Positions 1 to 8,683 of a stretch of DNA of 64,000 nucleotides are shown in pieces (position 1 is the first letter of the stretch; each line of letters opens with the position of its first letter). The DNA comes from Myxococcus fulvus (GTDB lineage Bacteria; Myxococcota; Myxococcia; Myxococcales; Myxococcaceae), in contig NZ_FOIB01000007.1 in assembly GCF_900111765.1 (NCBI RefSeq), positions 62,001 to 126,000 on the forward strand, read 5' to 3'. Made by a program: the position numbers and the translations under genes. A model generated the notes under the pieces. It made no database searches. It saw only the letters and a program-made list of their open reading frames with translations, and was not told the DNA's origin.

Positions 1-388
1 CCTGAAGAAGGTCGATGCCACCCAGTTGATTCTCACCCGGCGCGCGCTCCACTGGCCGACGGCCTCCGATGGAACCCATCCACCCAGCGGGTGGTATCGG
101 ATGTCCGCGTCGCTGGTGTCCTGCGATCCCGACGAGCCGAACAACTCGTTCGTGGGTGAGGAGGACCCGCCCTCTCCGTTCGCCCTGGTCCTGCGACTGC
201 CCGCGTCCGCCATCTGCGCGGCGGCGCCGGATGACATCGAATCGCCTCGCGGCTCACGCGACGCGGACGTCACGGGCCTCATCAAGATGGAGTCCATCCT
301 GGAGGTCCTGGCGACGTTCCAGAAGAACCGCGGCGCGTGGACCACCCCCGTGCACGGGGTGCCCCAGCTCTTCCTCATCAACCGCTGA
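1..388 (+). CDS. 3' end of an unrecognised gene cut by the window edge
   Basis: The frame is open from base 2 to a TGA at 386-388, giving the last ~128 residues of a protein whose start lies outside the window. The fragment has no obvious signal or membrane segment, contains two cysteines (in the stretches SLVSCDPDEPNNSF and AICAAAPDDIE), and ends GVPQLFLINR. I do not recognise a family. A TTG at 26 could in principle act as a start, but the frame continues upstream with sensible codon use, so truncation by the edge is more likely. The next gene begins about 100 bases downstream on the same strand. Confidence 0.6.
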   Translation, partial: LKKVDATQLILTRRALHWPTASDGTHPPSGWYRMSASLVSCDPDEPNNSFVGEEDPPSPFALVLRLPASAICAAAPDDIESPRGSRDADVTGLIKMESILEVLATFQKNRGAWTTPVHGVPQLFLINR

Positions 389-491
389 GAGTGTTGCGTG
401 GTCGACGCACCCAGGGGGATGCACCATTGGGATCCGCCGGCCCGGCCTGACAGGCTCCGACGGGATTCAACCACGCGGAGGGCATGCGCCC

Positions 492-1928
492 ATGGGGATG
501 GAAGTCCGGCCCCTGCCGGAGGTGGAACCGTCGACGCCCGCTCCGAAGGGCTCGACGCCCGAGGTCGAGCAGACGCCCTCCGCCCCGGTGTCGGCCGGCA
601 GCCGTCTGCTCGCGGTGCTCGGGAGCTGGCGCGCGCGGCTGGCGCTGATGTCCATCTGGGGCGTGCTGCTCTTCGTGGCCTTCCAGCCCGGGCTGCTCTC
701 CAGTGACTCGCTCGACATGCTGGCGCAGGGACGGCTGGGGCGGTACTCGGACTGGCACTCTCCTTTCTTCTCGTTCCTGCTGGGGAAGTGCTTCGCGCTG
801 ACAGGCTCGACCTGGCCGATATTGGCCATCCAGCTCCTGGGGCTGGCGCTGGGCCCCGTCCTCCTGCTCGGGCGCGTCGCGGGACGACGCGGGCTGGGGG
901 CGCTCGCGCTGCTCGTCGTGTACTGCCTGCTCCCCAGCACCTGGGCGGTCGGAGTGACGCTCTGGAAGGACGTGTTCAACGCGGTGGCGCTGCTGGGGGC
1001 GGTGGTGTTGCTCACCCGAGGGCGCCCGGGTTGGGCCTTCGCCTGTCTGGTCGCCGCGACGCTGACACGGCACAACGCCATCGTCGCCAGTGTGCCGCTG
1101 GTGCCCATGGTGGTGGCGCGCGTTCCCGCGCTGATGAAGGAACGCGCTCGCCCGTTCATCGCCAGTGGCATCCTCCTCGGAATCCTGGCGTGCGCCCCGG
1201 GCTTCGTCGAGCGTGCCATGGGCGCGCAGAAGTCGTGGATTGGCGGCACGCTGCTGGTGTTCGACGTGTTGGGCGTCTACGCACGCGAGCCTTCGGCGAT
1301 GGAGCGCTCACCGCTCGTGGAGAGATGGCGGTGGACCCCGGAGCAACTGGGTGGACTGTACGACCCCCGGTCGATCACTCCGCTTCTATGGGGAGACCCG
1401 GCGCGGGGCTCCATCTCCATGACGCAGGTCCTCGAAGCGAGGGACTCCCTGACTCGCGAGTGGCTCCGGGTCGTGCGCACGCATCCAGGAGCGTATCTGC
1501 GGCACCGCCTGTCGGCGTACGCCGCGAGCCTCGGCGTGGGGGACTCCTCCGACAGCTACTATCGCGACATCGGGAGCTACCACCGCGCCATCGAGGCCAA
1601 TGACCTGGGCTTGAAGCTGCGAACCCACACCGCGGTCCATCGGGCCCTGGCGGCGATGCGTGAGGGTTTCCCCTGGGTCGTGGGCCGTGGCGCACCGTGG
1701 CTGGCGTTGACCCTGGTGCTGGCGGGCGTGGGTTGGCGTCGTCGGGCGCGGGATGGCGGGCTGATGTTCTGCGTGGCCGCCTCGGGCGCCTGCTATGCGT
1801 TGGCGTACCTCCCCGTCAGCGTGAGCGCCGAGTACCGCTTCTATTACTGGACGGCCATCTCCGCGTTCGCCGCGAGCGCGCTGTGGCTGGCCCGGCCGCC
1901 TCGGGCAGCGCACGGGCACCTGCGCTAG
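492..1928 (+). CDS. polytopic membrane protein, GT-C glycosyltransferase-like
   Basis: A 478-residue integral membrane protein. After a Pro-rich, polar N-terminus of ~45 residues there are about ten hydrophobic segments. A conserved-looking LWKD motif follows one helix (TLWKDVFNAVALL), and a long extracytoplasmic loop lies between residues ~255 and ~385. This layout (many helices plus acidic residues after early helices) resembles GT-C fold lipid-linked sugar transferases and related membrane families; the exact family is not certain. ATG 492 is chosen because GGAGGG lies about nine bases upstream; the frame is open further upstream, but that part reads as Arg-rich shadow sequence. The substrate cannot be inferred from the neighbours. 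Confidence 0.65.
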   Translation: MGMEVRPLPEVEPSTPAPKGSTPEVEQTPSAPVSAGSRLLAVLGSWRARLALMSIWGVLLFVAFQPGLLSSDSLDMLAQGRLGRYSDWHSPFFSFLLGKCFALTGSTWPILAIQLLGLALGPVLLLGRVAGRRGLGALALLVVYCLLPSTWAVGVTLWKDVFNAVALLGAVVLLTRGRPGWAFACLVAATLTRHNAIVASVPLVPMVVARVPALMKERARPFIASGILLGILACAPGFVERAMGAQKSWIGGTLLVFDVLGVYAREPSAMERSPLVERWRWTPEQLGGLYDPRSITPLLWGDPARGSISMTQVLEARDSLTREWLRVVRTHPGAYLRHRLSAYAASLGVGDSSDSYYRDIGSYHRAIEANDLGLKLRTHTAVHRALAAMREGFPWVVGRGAPWLALTLVLAGVGWRRRARDGGLMFCVAASGACYALAYLPVSVSAEYRFYYWTAISAFAASALWLARPPRAAHGHLR

Positions 1929-2277
1929 ACCGGAGTTCGTGATTCGCGATCAGGCTGGGGAGCAGGCGGGTGCGGAGGAGAAGGGAAGAGGGAGCAGCGG
2001 CAGCTCTCGCTCGGCTCTGTGTGCGCGGAAGACCTGAGAGAGCGAGAAGGGTGTCTGTCATCAGGTCGTGGACGCGCTGCTTCGGGTATCGCGACAAAGA
2101 CGTTCACGGACGCGACACGTCTGCGCTTCGGAATCTGGCGCTGACCCGAAATCCCTAGCGCTCCATCGCCCGCGTGCAGGGGCTTCGCGACGACGAGCCC
2201 TGGACTCGAATTGCATCCGAAGTGCCGGCACCTACCTTTTTTCGGGAAGGCGCGCGGACTCGCGCGGGGGACACGAC
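1929..2277. other. intergenic stretch, no gene seen
   Basis: About 350 bases separate the membrane protein from the GH15 gene. Short open frames exist, but none has a ribosome site or protein-like composition. The 3' part presumably carries the promoter of the downstream sugar/efflux cluster; a T-rich run (ctaccttttttcggg) lies ~45 bases before the GH15 start. No convincing hairpin, tRNA or repeat was found. Confidence 0.4.
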
Positions 2278-4125
2278 ATGACTTCGACAGAGACCGTGCA
2301 GACGAGGGAAGCCCCCAGGACCGGATGGGGAGGCGACACCCGAGCGGAACCCGGCCTGCTCATCGAGGACCACGCTCTCCTCGGAGACCTCTACACCGCC
2401 GCCCTCGTGGCCCGAGACGGCTCCATCGACTTCCTCTGCCTCCCCGACTTCGACTCGGACGCGTGCTTCGCCTCGCTGCTGGGCACCCCCGACAACGGAC
2501 GCTGGAAGCTCGCGCCGAAGTCACCCGTGCGCGAAGTGCGCCGCCGCTACCTCGGCAAGACGCTCGTCCTGGAGACGGAGCTCGTCACGGACGAAGGCAC
2601 CGTGCGCCTGGTGGACTTCATGCCCATCCGCGAAGGCAGCCCGCACCTCGTGCGCTTCGTGGAAGGCGTCCAGGGCTCGGTGAAGATGCGCTCCGAGCTG
2701 CGCCCGCGCTTCGCCAACGGCTACACCGTGCCCCTGCTCAGCAAGCGAGACGGCATCTGCGCGGCCATCGCCGGCCCGGATGCCCTCTACCTGCGAGGCG
2801 GCCCCGGTGAAGCACCTCCGCCCTTCGAGTCGGAGTTCACCATCCGCGCCGGCCAACGTATCCCCTTCGTGCTGTCCTGGGGCCAGCCCTACAAGGACAT
2901 CCCCGAGGTGCTGGACGCGGAGGCCGCCCTGCGCGACACGCAGGCCTACTGGGAGGACTGGGCCTCGAAGATCCGCCTGCCCGCCACGTACCAGGACGCG
3001 GTCGTCCGCTCCCTGCTCACCCTCAAGGCCTGCAGCTTCCATCCCACGGGCGCGCTCGTCGCCGCGCCCACGTTCGGCCTCCCGGAGACACCGGGCGGTG
3101 AGCGAAACTGGGACTACCGCTTCTGCTGGATTCGCGACGCGGCCCTGACGCTGAACGCGCTGATGCTCGGCAACCTCACCGATGAGGCGGAGGCCTTCGG
3201 CAACTGGCTGTTGAACGCCATCGGCGGCGCCCCCGACCAATTGCAAATCATGTACGGCATCCGGGGCGAGCGACGCCTCACCGAAGTCCCACTCGACTGG
3301 CTGAGGGGTTACGAGGGCGCCCGCCCCGTGCGCATCGGCAATGGTGCCTATGCGCAGTTCCAGCTCGACATCCTCGGCGAGTTCGCCGCGGTCCTCTACC
3401 TCCACTCGCGGCTCAAGGGCCGGATGACGGAGCGCGCCCAGAAGGCGCTCAAGAGCGTCGCGACGCACGTGTCCCAGGTGTGGACCCAGCCGGACCATGG
3501 CATCTGGGAGATGCGCGGCCCGAAGCACGACTTCACCGCTTCCAAGGTGTCCGCATGGACCGCCGTGGACCGCTGGGTGCGCGTCATCGAGGAGTACGGT
3601 CTGAAGGAAGACAAGGCGCCGTTCGTGAAGCTGCGGCAGACCATCTTCGACGAGGTGTGTAGCAAGGGCTACGACGCCCAGCGCAACACCTTCACCCAGT
3701 ACTACGGCTCGAAGGGCGTGGACGCGAGCCTGCTCTTCATCCCGCTCTCCGGGTTCCTCCCGCCGGACGACCCGCGCGTCGCCGGAACGGTGCTCGCCAT
3801 CGAACAGGAGCTGATGCCGGAGGGGCTGGTGCTGCGCTACCTGACCGAGGACAGCGTGGACGGGCTCGAGGGCGAAGAGGGCGCGTTCCTCGCCTGCTCC
3901 TTCTGGCTCGCGAACACCTACCACCTCATGGGACGGACCGAGGACGCCCTGCGGCTCTTCAACAAGCTCCTGGGACTCTCCAACGACGTGGGCCTGCTCG
4001 CCGAGGAGTACCTGCCCAAGGAGCGCAGGCTGTTCGGCAACTTCCCCCAGGCGTTCAGTCACCTGGCGCTCGTGAACTCCGCCTACCTCCTGGCCGAAGG
4101 ACACAAACCGCCGATGCATTCGTAG
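2278..4125 (+). CDS. glycoside hydrolase family 15 (glucoamylase/trehalase-like)
   Basis: A 615-residue cytoplasmic enzyme (no signal peptide) of the GH15 type that hydrolyses alpha-glucosidic bonds by inversion; many bacterial members act on trehalose or maltose-type sugars. The N-terminal beta-sandwich domain begins at IEDHALLGDLYTAALVARDG with the family-typical GSIDFLCLPDFDS. The (alpha/alpha)6 barrel follows, with ERNWDYRFCWIRDAALTL near residue 280, the usual GH15 landmark, and a C-terminal YLTEDSVDGLEGEEGAFLAC segment placed where the second acidic catalytic residue is expected. Length is normal for bacterial members. ATG 2278 follows GGGGGA. It is the first gene of a tight co-directional cluster: the G6PD-like gene starts 16 bases after its stop, suggesting joint control of sugar release and oxidation. 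The substrate is not determinable from sequence alone. Confidence 0.88.
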   Translation: MTSTETVQTREAPRTGWGGDTRAEPGLLIEDHALLGDLYTAALVARDGSIDFLCLPDFDSDACFASLLGTPDNGRWKLAPKSPVREVRRRYLGKTLVLETELVTDEGTVRLVDFMPIREGSPHLVRFVEGVQGSVKMRSELRPRFANGYTVPLLSKRDGICAAIAGPDALYLRGGPGEAPPPFESEFTIRAGQRIPFVLSWGQPYKDIPEVLDAEAALRDTQAYWEDWASKIRLPATYQDAVVRSLLTLKACSFHPTGALVAAPTFGLPETPGGERNWDYRFCWIRDAALTLNALMLGNLTDEAEAFGNWLLNAIGGAPDQLQIMYGIRGERRLTEVPLDWLRGYEGARPVRIGNGAYAQFQLDILGEFAAVLYLHSRLKGRMTERAQKALKSVATHVSQVWTQPDHGIWEMRGPKHDFTASKVSAWTAVDRWVRVIEEYGLKEDKAPFVKLRQTIFDEVCSKGYDAQRNTFTQYYGSKGVDASLLFIPLSGFLPPDDPRVAGTVLAIEQELMPEGLVLRYLTEDSVDGLEGEEGAFLACSFWLANTYHLMGRTEDALRLFNKLLGLSNDVGLLAEEYLPKERRLFGNFPQAFSHLALVNSAYLLAEGHKPPMHS

Positions 4126-4141
4126 ACGGGAGGATGAGGCA

Positions 4142-5509
4142 ATGATTGACCCGCTCGTCATCATCGGTGCCTCCGGAGACCTGACGGCGCGGCTGCTGCT
4201 GCCCGCCGTCGCGGAGCTCGTCGAGCAGAAGAAGGCCCCCGACGGACTCACCATCACGGGGGTGGACCGGATGGACTGGACCGAGGAGCAGTTCCGCGAG
4301 CGCATGCGCGAGGCGCTGGACTCGCATGCGACGCGCGCCTCCCCCCAGACGCGCGCGGAGGTCCTCCGCCGCCTGCGCTACCGCCGCGCGGACGCCACGC
4401 GCGCCGAGGACCTCCGGCGCGCGCTCAGCGGCTTCCAGCAGTCGGTCCTCGCCTACCTCGCCCTGCCGGCACACCTCTTCGAGCCCGTGCTCGAGTCGCT
4501 CTCCCAGGCAGGCCTCCCGGAGGGCAGCGTGGTGGCCGTCGAGAAGCCCTTCGGCGTCGACCTCACCTCGGCCTGTCGCCTCAACGAGCTCTTGCGGCTC
4601 CGGTTCCCCAGCACGCTGGTCTTCCGCATCGACCACTTCCTGTCGGACGAGCTGGTCCAGCGCATCATCGCCCTGCGGTTCGGCAACCGCGTGCTCGAGT
4701 CCATCTGGAGCCAGCAGCACATCCAGCGGGTGGTCATCACCTGGGACGAGACGCTCACCGTCGAGGGCCGCGCGGCGTACTACGACAGGGCCGGCGCGCT
4801 CCGGGACATGATCCAGAACCACCTCCTGGAGGTGCTCGCGCTCGTCGCCATGGAGCAACCCTCGCGCTTCGATGAGCGCTCCATCCGGGACGCTCGCGCC
4901 GCCGTGCTGCGGGCCATTCCCACCATGTCCATGGACCAGGTGCGCCAGCGCAGCGTCCGCGGCCGCTACGCGCAGGGGCTCATCGCCGGGACCCAGGTGC
5001 CCGCCTACGCCCGGGAGCGTGGCGTCGAGGCCTCGCGCGAGACGGAGACCTTCGCCGAGCTGATGCTGGAGGTGGCGAGCTGGCGCTGGGCGGGCGTCCC
5101 CTTCGTCCTGCGCACGGGCAAGGCGCTGTCCAGGGCCCACGCCGAGGTCGCCGTGTACTTCCGCTTCGAGCCGGACCACGCGCTGCGCAACAGGACGGGC
5201 GGACAGAACGTGCTCCGCATCGGCCTGTCGGAGCCGTACGTCCGCCTCGCGGTGAACATCAATGGACCGGAGCGGACGCTGGTCACCACCGACCTGGAGC
5301 TGCGCTCCCGCGCGGCCGGGCGGCTCGCGTACTCCAACCTCCTGCTCGACATGTTGCGCGCCGAGCCCATGCTCACCCTCCGGGACGACGAGGTGGAGGA
5401 GGCGTGGCGCATCGTCGGGCCGGTCCTCGAGGGCTGGCGAAAGGGCCTCGTCCCGCTCTGCGAGTACCCGGCCGGAAGCGCTGGCCCGAGTGCCCCTGAA
5501 CAGTGGTGA
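4142..5509 (+). CDS. zwf: glucose-6-phosphate dehydrogenase family protein, divergent
   Basis: A 455-residue member of the G6PD family, which oxidises glucose-6-phosphate to 6-phosphogluconolactone using NAD(P)+. The N-terminal Rossmann motif GASGDL is at residues 9-14, EKPFG at 134-138, RIDHF at 162-166 and the DMIQNHLLEV segment carries the catalytic His. The Asp-His pair of the active site (D164, H165) is kept. The next positions differ: the usual RIDHYLGKE reads RIDHFLSDE, so the Lys that contacts the substrate phosphate is Asp169. The protein is shorter than typical G6PD (480-510). It starts 16 bases after the GH15 stop with GGAGGATGAGG upstream, so the two are probably one transcript. 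It may be a paralogue with altered substrate or activity rather than the housekeeping enzyme. Confidence 0.85.
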   Translation: MIDPLVIIGASGDLTARLLLPAVAELVEQKKAPDGLTITGVDRMDWTEEQFRERMREALDSHATRASPQTRAEVLRRLRYRRADATRAEDLRRALSGFQQSVLAYLALPAHLFEPVLESLSQAGLPEGSVVAVEKPFGVDLTSACRLNELLRLRFPSTLVFRIDHFLSDELVQRIIALRFGNRVLESIWSQQHIQRVVITWDETLTVEGRAAYYDRAGALRDMIQNHLLEVLALVAMEQPSRFDERSIRDARAAVLRAIPTMSMDQVRQRSVRGRYAQGLIAGTQVPAYARERGVEASRETETFAELMLEVASWRWAGVPFVLRTGKALSRAHAEVAVYFRFEPDHALRNRTGGQNVLRIGLSEPYVRLAVNINGPERTLVTTDLELRSRAAGRLAYSNLLLDMLRAEPMLTLRDDEVEEAWRIVGPVLEGWRKGLVPLCEYPAGSAGPSAPEQW

Positions 5510-5541
5510 CAGACGGGAGTGCGACCCGCTCGAACGTCCCC

Positions 5542-5569
5542 TTGCCGATAGGCCCACCCTTCCTAGCTT
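5542..5569 (+). promoter_or_regulatory. possible sigma70-type promoter before the DUF3302 gene
   Basis: TTGCCG (5542-5547), a 16-base spacer and TAGCTT (5564-5569) lie in the 87-base gap before the DUF3302 gene. The downstream hexamer context (ttcctagctt) resembles that of the candidate at 32691-32720 (ttcctagcat). It would give the efflux half of the cluster its own promoter. Only sequence similarity supports this. Confidence 0.3.
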
Positions 5570-5596
5570 GTGAGCGCGGCAAGGGGGGCGGGCGTC

Positions 5597-6058
5597 ATGA
5601 GAGGGTCAAGGGAGGCCACCACCGTGAGGCGATGGTGGGGGCTGGTGGTGTGGGCTCCGCTCCCGGCGCACGCGTCATTCCTCAGCGGCGACGCGATGGA
5701 CACCGCGGCGGACGTGATGAGCTGGGTCGTCATCATCATCGGTCCAGTGATTCTCATCTCCGGGTTCTGGATGCTCCACATCCTCCCGGAGAAGATCGCC
5801 GAGAAGCGCCATCACCCGCAGCTGGAAGCCATCAAGATGCTGTGCCTGCTGTCGCTGTTCTTCGGCGGGCTCCTGTGGCCGCTGGCGTGGCTCTGGGCCT
5901 ACTCCAAGCCGACCCTCTACAAGATGGCCTACGGGCACGACCGCGTCCCGCCTCCGCACGGCTCGGAGCCGGCCGCGGACGACGACTCGGCGCTCGCGGT
6001 CCGTCCAGGGCCGGCCCCCGAGGGCCTCACTCCTGACGAGCACGGGGAGCCACACTGA
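5597..6058 (+). CDS. DUF3302 (YiaW-type) membrane protein
   Basis: A 153-residue inner-membrane protein of the DUF3302/YiaW family. E. coli YiaW sits next to the HlyD-type YiaV, and the same pairing is seen here. A signal-like N-terminus ends in APLPAHA, followed by two hydrophobic segments (MSWVVIIIGPVILISGF and MLCLLSLFFGGLLWPLAWLW) separated by the family-typical HILPEKIAEKRHHPQ, and then a disordered Pro/Asp-rich tail. ATG 5597 is preferred over an upstream GTG at 5570 because AAGGGGGG stands nine bases before it. The stop overlaps the next start (TGATG), which implies translational coupling with the membrane-fusion protein. The molecular role of the family is unknown; it probably assists or anchors the HlyD partner. 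Confidence 0.8.
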   Translation: MRGSREATTVRRWWGLVVWAPLPAHASFLSGDAMDTAADVMSWVVIIIGPVILISGFWMLHILPEKIAEKRHHPQLEAIKMLCLLSLFFGGLLWPLAWLWAYSKPTLYKMAYGHDRVPPPHGSEPAADDDSALAVRPGPAPEGLTPDEHGEPH

Positions 6059-7239
6059 TGGAACTGCTGCTGCTCCTCATCTACTCGGCCATCGTCTGGC
6101 TGGTCTTCTTCAAGTTCAAGTGGCTGCCGTGGACCTTCGTCTCGCAGGTCATCGTCATCACCCTGCCCATCATCGGCATCGTGGCGCTGCTCCTGCTGGC
6201 CAACGTGTACGCGCCGTCCTCGTCGGACGCGCGGGTGATGAACTACGTGGTGCAGGTCGTCCCGCGAGTCTCCGGGCGCGTCGTCGAGGTGCCCGTCCAG
6301 CCCAACAGCGCGGTGAAGAAGGGCGACGTGCTCTTCCGCATCGACCCCGAGTCCGCGCGGCTGGAGGTGGACGGACTCAAGGCCAGGGTGCGGGAGGCGG
6401 ACGCGAAGGTCGCCGGGGCTCGCGCCATCGAGCAGCAGCTCTCCCTGGAGAAGAAGACGGCCCAGGGCAGACGGGCGTCGGTCGCCGCCCGGCTCAACCT
6501 GGCCCGGCGGCGCGTGCAACAACACAAGGTGCTCACCGCCAACGGCTCGGGCAACAAGTTCGACCTGCAGCAGGTGGAGTCGGAGGTCCGCAACCTCGAA
6601 GGCGAGCTGGCCGCGGCGAACGCCGCCGTGGGGCAGGTCGACCAGAAGCTCGGGTCACGCACGGAGGACGGCACGCTCGTGGACCTCGCCCAGGCCGAGG
6701 CCGGACGGGAGCAGGCGCGCGCCACGCTGGCGGACGCGGAGTGGCGTCTGAAGGAAACGGTGACGTACGCGCCCGCGGATGGGACGGTGGTGAACCTCCA
6801 GCTTCGCGCGGGCTCCTACGCGGCGGCGCTGCCCATCTCCCCGGTGATGAGCTTCGTGGAGGACGAGCAGTACGTCGTCGCCTTCTTCAACCAGAACGAG
6901 CTGCACCAGGTGCAGCCGGGCGACGAGGCGGAGGTCACCCTCCTCACGTTCCCGAATCGCGTCATCAAGTGCCACGTCGAGTCCATCGTGTGGGCGACCG
7001 GACAGGGACAGACGCCCATCGCGGGGGTGATTCCGGAGACGGGAGCGGAGGCTCCTCCTCCAGGGCGCTACGCCGTCACGCTCAAGATTGAAAAGGAGCA
7101 GGGGGACAAGGTGCTCCCCGCCGGAGCGCGCGGACACGCCGCCATCTACACCCAGTCGTTCCACCCGGTGCACATCCTGCGCAAGGTGATTCTGCGCGTG
7201 GGCACCAAGCTGGACTGGCTGATTCTCAAGCTGCACTGA
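6058..7239 (+). CDS. HlyD-family membrane-fusion (periplasmic adaptor) protein
   Basis: A 393-residue adaptor of the EmrA/YiaV type that bridges an inner-membrane component and an outer-membrane channel. There are two N-terminal hydrophobic segments (residues ~1-16 and ~24-47). The first lipoyl half is YVVQVVPRVSGRVVEV (~62-78); an alpha-hairpin coiled coil rich in Ala, Arg, Glu and Gln covers ~95-225; the second lipoyl half is ETVTYAPADGTVVNLQL; and a beta-barrel domain follows. Its ATG overlaps the stop of the DUF3302 gene, and the outer-membrane channel gene starts 13 bases downstream. No RND, MFS or ABC pump gene is present in the cluster, so the inner-membrane partner is either the DUF3302 protein or encoded elsewhere. 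The exported substrate is unknown. Confidence 0.88.
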   Translation: MELLLLLIYSAIVWLVFFKFKWLPWTFVSQVIVITLPIIGIVALLLLANVYAPSSSDARVMNYVVQVVPRVSGRVVEVPVQPNSAVKKGDVLFRIDPESARLEVDGLKARVREADAKVAGARAIEQQLSLEKKTAQGRRASVAARLNLARRRVQQHKVLTANGSGNKFDLQQVESEVRNLEGELAAANAAVGQVDQKLGSRTEDGTLVDLAQAEAGREQARATLADAEWRLKETVTYAPADGTVVNLQLRAGSYAAALPISPVMSFVEDEQYVVAFFNQNELHQVQPGDEAEVTLLTFPNRVIKCHVESIVWATGQGQTPIAGVIPETGAEAPPPGRYAVTLKIEKEQGDKVLPAGARGHAAIYTQSFHPVHILRKVILRVGTKLDWLILKLH

Positions 7240-7252
7240 GGAAGGGCGGAGC

Positions 7253-8683
7253 ATGTTCGAGCGTCGGCGGTGGGGATGGCTCCGGGCATGGGCGGTGCTC
7301 GTCGCGAGCGGGGGCGTCTCCGGCTGTCCCACGCGCGCGCCGCCGCGAGGACCGGAGGTCCTCCAGCAGGCGCTTGCGCACACCGCGCTCGCCACCGCGT
7401 GGACGTCCCCGGGCGCACCGGAGGGCGGCATCCAGGATGGGTGGCTGGCGAGTTTCCAGGACGAACAACTCCAGGCGCTGGTGAAGGAGGCGCTCAGTCG
7501 CAACCCGGACCTCCGCTCGGCCGCGGCGCGGGTGGACCAGGCCTCGGCGATGCTGGGCGTGGCTCGGGCGGGGCTGCTCCCCACGGTCGACCTGGAGGCA
7601 AAGGAGTCCCTCGGGATTGGCCAGGGACTGGAGGGCGTGCTGCGCGGCATCGACCTCTCCGCCGGATGGGAGATCGACCTGTGGGGCAAGCTCCGCTACC
7701 GCCGCAACGCGGCGCGGGAGACGATGGCCGCCGCCGAGGCCGACTTCGAGTTTGCCCGGCAGTCCCTCGCGGCCACCCTGGCCAAGGGCTGGCTGCTGGT
7801 CACCGAGGCCCACCTGCTGCGCTGCATCGCCGTCGAGCGCGTCGCGATGGGAGAGGAGCTGGTCAAGCTCACCACCACGCGGCTGCAGGTCGGTGTCATC
7901 AGCGAGCACGAGCTGTCGCTGGCGCTGGCGAACCTGGACTCGTATCGCGACACCGTGAAGCAGTTGGAGCTGACGCGCGTGCAGGCGGCGCGCGCGGTGG
8001 AGCTGCTCGCCGGGCGCTACCCCGCTGGGACACTGGAGCCGAGGGACTCCCTCGTCGAGCTGCCGGGCCCGGTGCCCGCGGGGATTCCCGCCTCGGTGCT
8101 GGAGCGCAGGCCCGACCTGATGGCCGCCGAGCGCCGCGTGGCCGCCGCGTTCAACCGGGTGCAGGAGGCCAGGGCCGCGCGCCTCCCCTCGCTGCGGCTC
8201 ACGGGCGCCGTGGGGCTCGTCGACAGTGACGTGGTGGTGCTGAAAGACACGCTCACCAATCCCACGGGCGGCGTGGCGGCGGGACTCCTGGCGCCCCTCT
8301 TCCACGGCGGCGCGCTGGCGGCGCAGGTGCGTGCACGGACGGCGGAGCAGGAAGCGGCGCTCGGCGCGTATGCGTCCGCGGCCCTGCGCGCCACGAACGA
8401 GGTCGAGAACGCGCTGTCGAGCGAGAGAATCCTCGGCGAGCGACGCGAAATCCTGGAGCGGGCCGTCGCGGCGCACGGGCGTGCGTTGGAACTCCTGACT
8501 GTCGACTACCGCGTCGGGAAGGTCGACCTGCGCACGCTGCTGCAGCAGACCCTGCTCGCGGACGCGGCGCGCATCTCCCTGCTGCGCGTTCGCAGCGAGC
8601 AGCTGATTCAGCGCATCAACCTCCACCTCGCCCTGGGCGGCGGCTTCGCCGTCCCCGCCGAGCCGAAGCCCGCCGAGAAATGA
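7253..8683 (+). CDS. outer-membrane efflux lipoprotein (OprM/NodT family)
   Basis: A 476-residue TolC-superfamily channel. The signal peptide ends in a lipobox-like VSGC, so the mature protein is probably lipid-anchored in the outer membrane like OprM. Two homologous coiled-coil/beta-strand halves are visible; typical motifs include SRNPDLRSAAARVDQA, WEIDLWGKLRYRRNAAR and GIPASVLERRPDLMAAERRV, the last being the family signature at the start of the second half. It starts 13 bases after the adaptor gene and would complete the trans-envelope part of the complex. Its stop TGA is overlapped by an ATG (ATGA at 8680-8683) belonging to the damaged ORF that follows. Confidence 0.9.
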   Translation: MFERRRWGWLRAWAVLVASGGVSGCPTRAPPRGPEVLQQALAHTALATAWTSPGAPEGGIQDGWLASFQDEQLQALVKEALSRNPDLRSAAARVDQASAMLGVARAGLLPTVDLEAKESLGIGQGLEGVLRGIDLSAGWEIDLWGKLRYRRNAARETMAAAEADFEFARQSLAATLAKGWLLVTEAHLLRCIAVERVAMGEELVKLTTTRLQVGVISEHELSLALANLDSYRDTVKQLELTRVQAARAVELLAGRYPAGTLEPRDSLVELPGPVPAGIPASVLERRPDLMAAERRVAAAFNRVQEARAARLPSLRLTGAVGLVDSDVVVLKDTLTNPTGGVAAGLLAPLFHGGALAAQVRARTAEQEAALGAYASAALRATNEVENALSSERILGERREILERAVAAHGRALELLTVDYRVGKVDLRTLLQQTLLADAARISLLRVRSEQLIQRINLHLALGGGFAVPAEPKPAEK

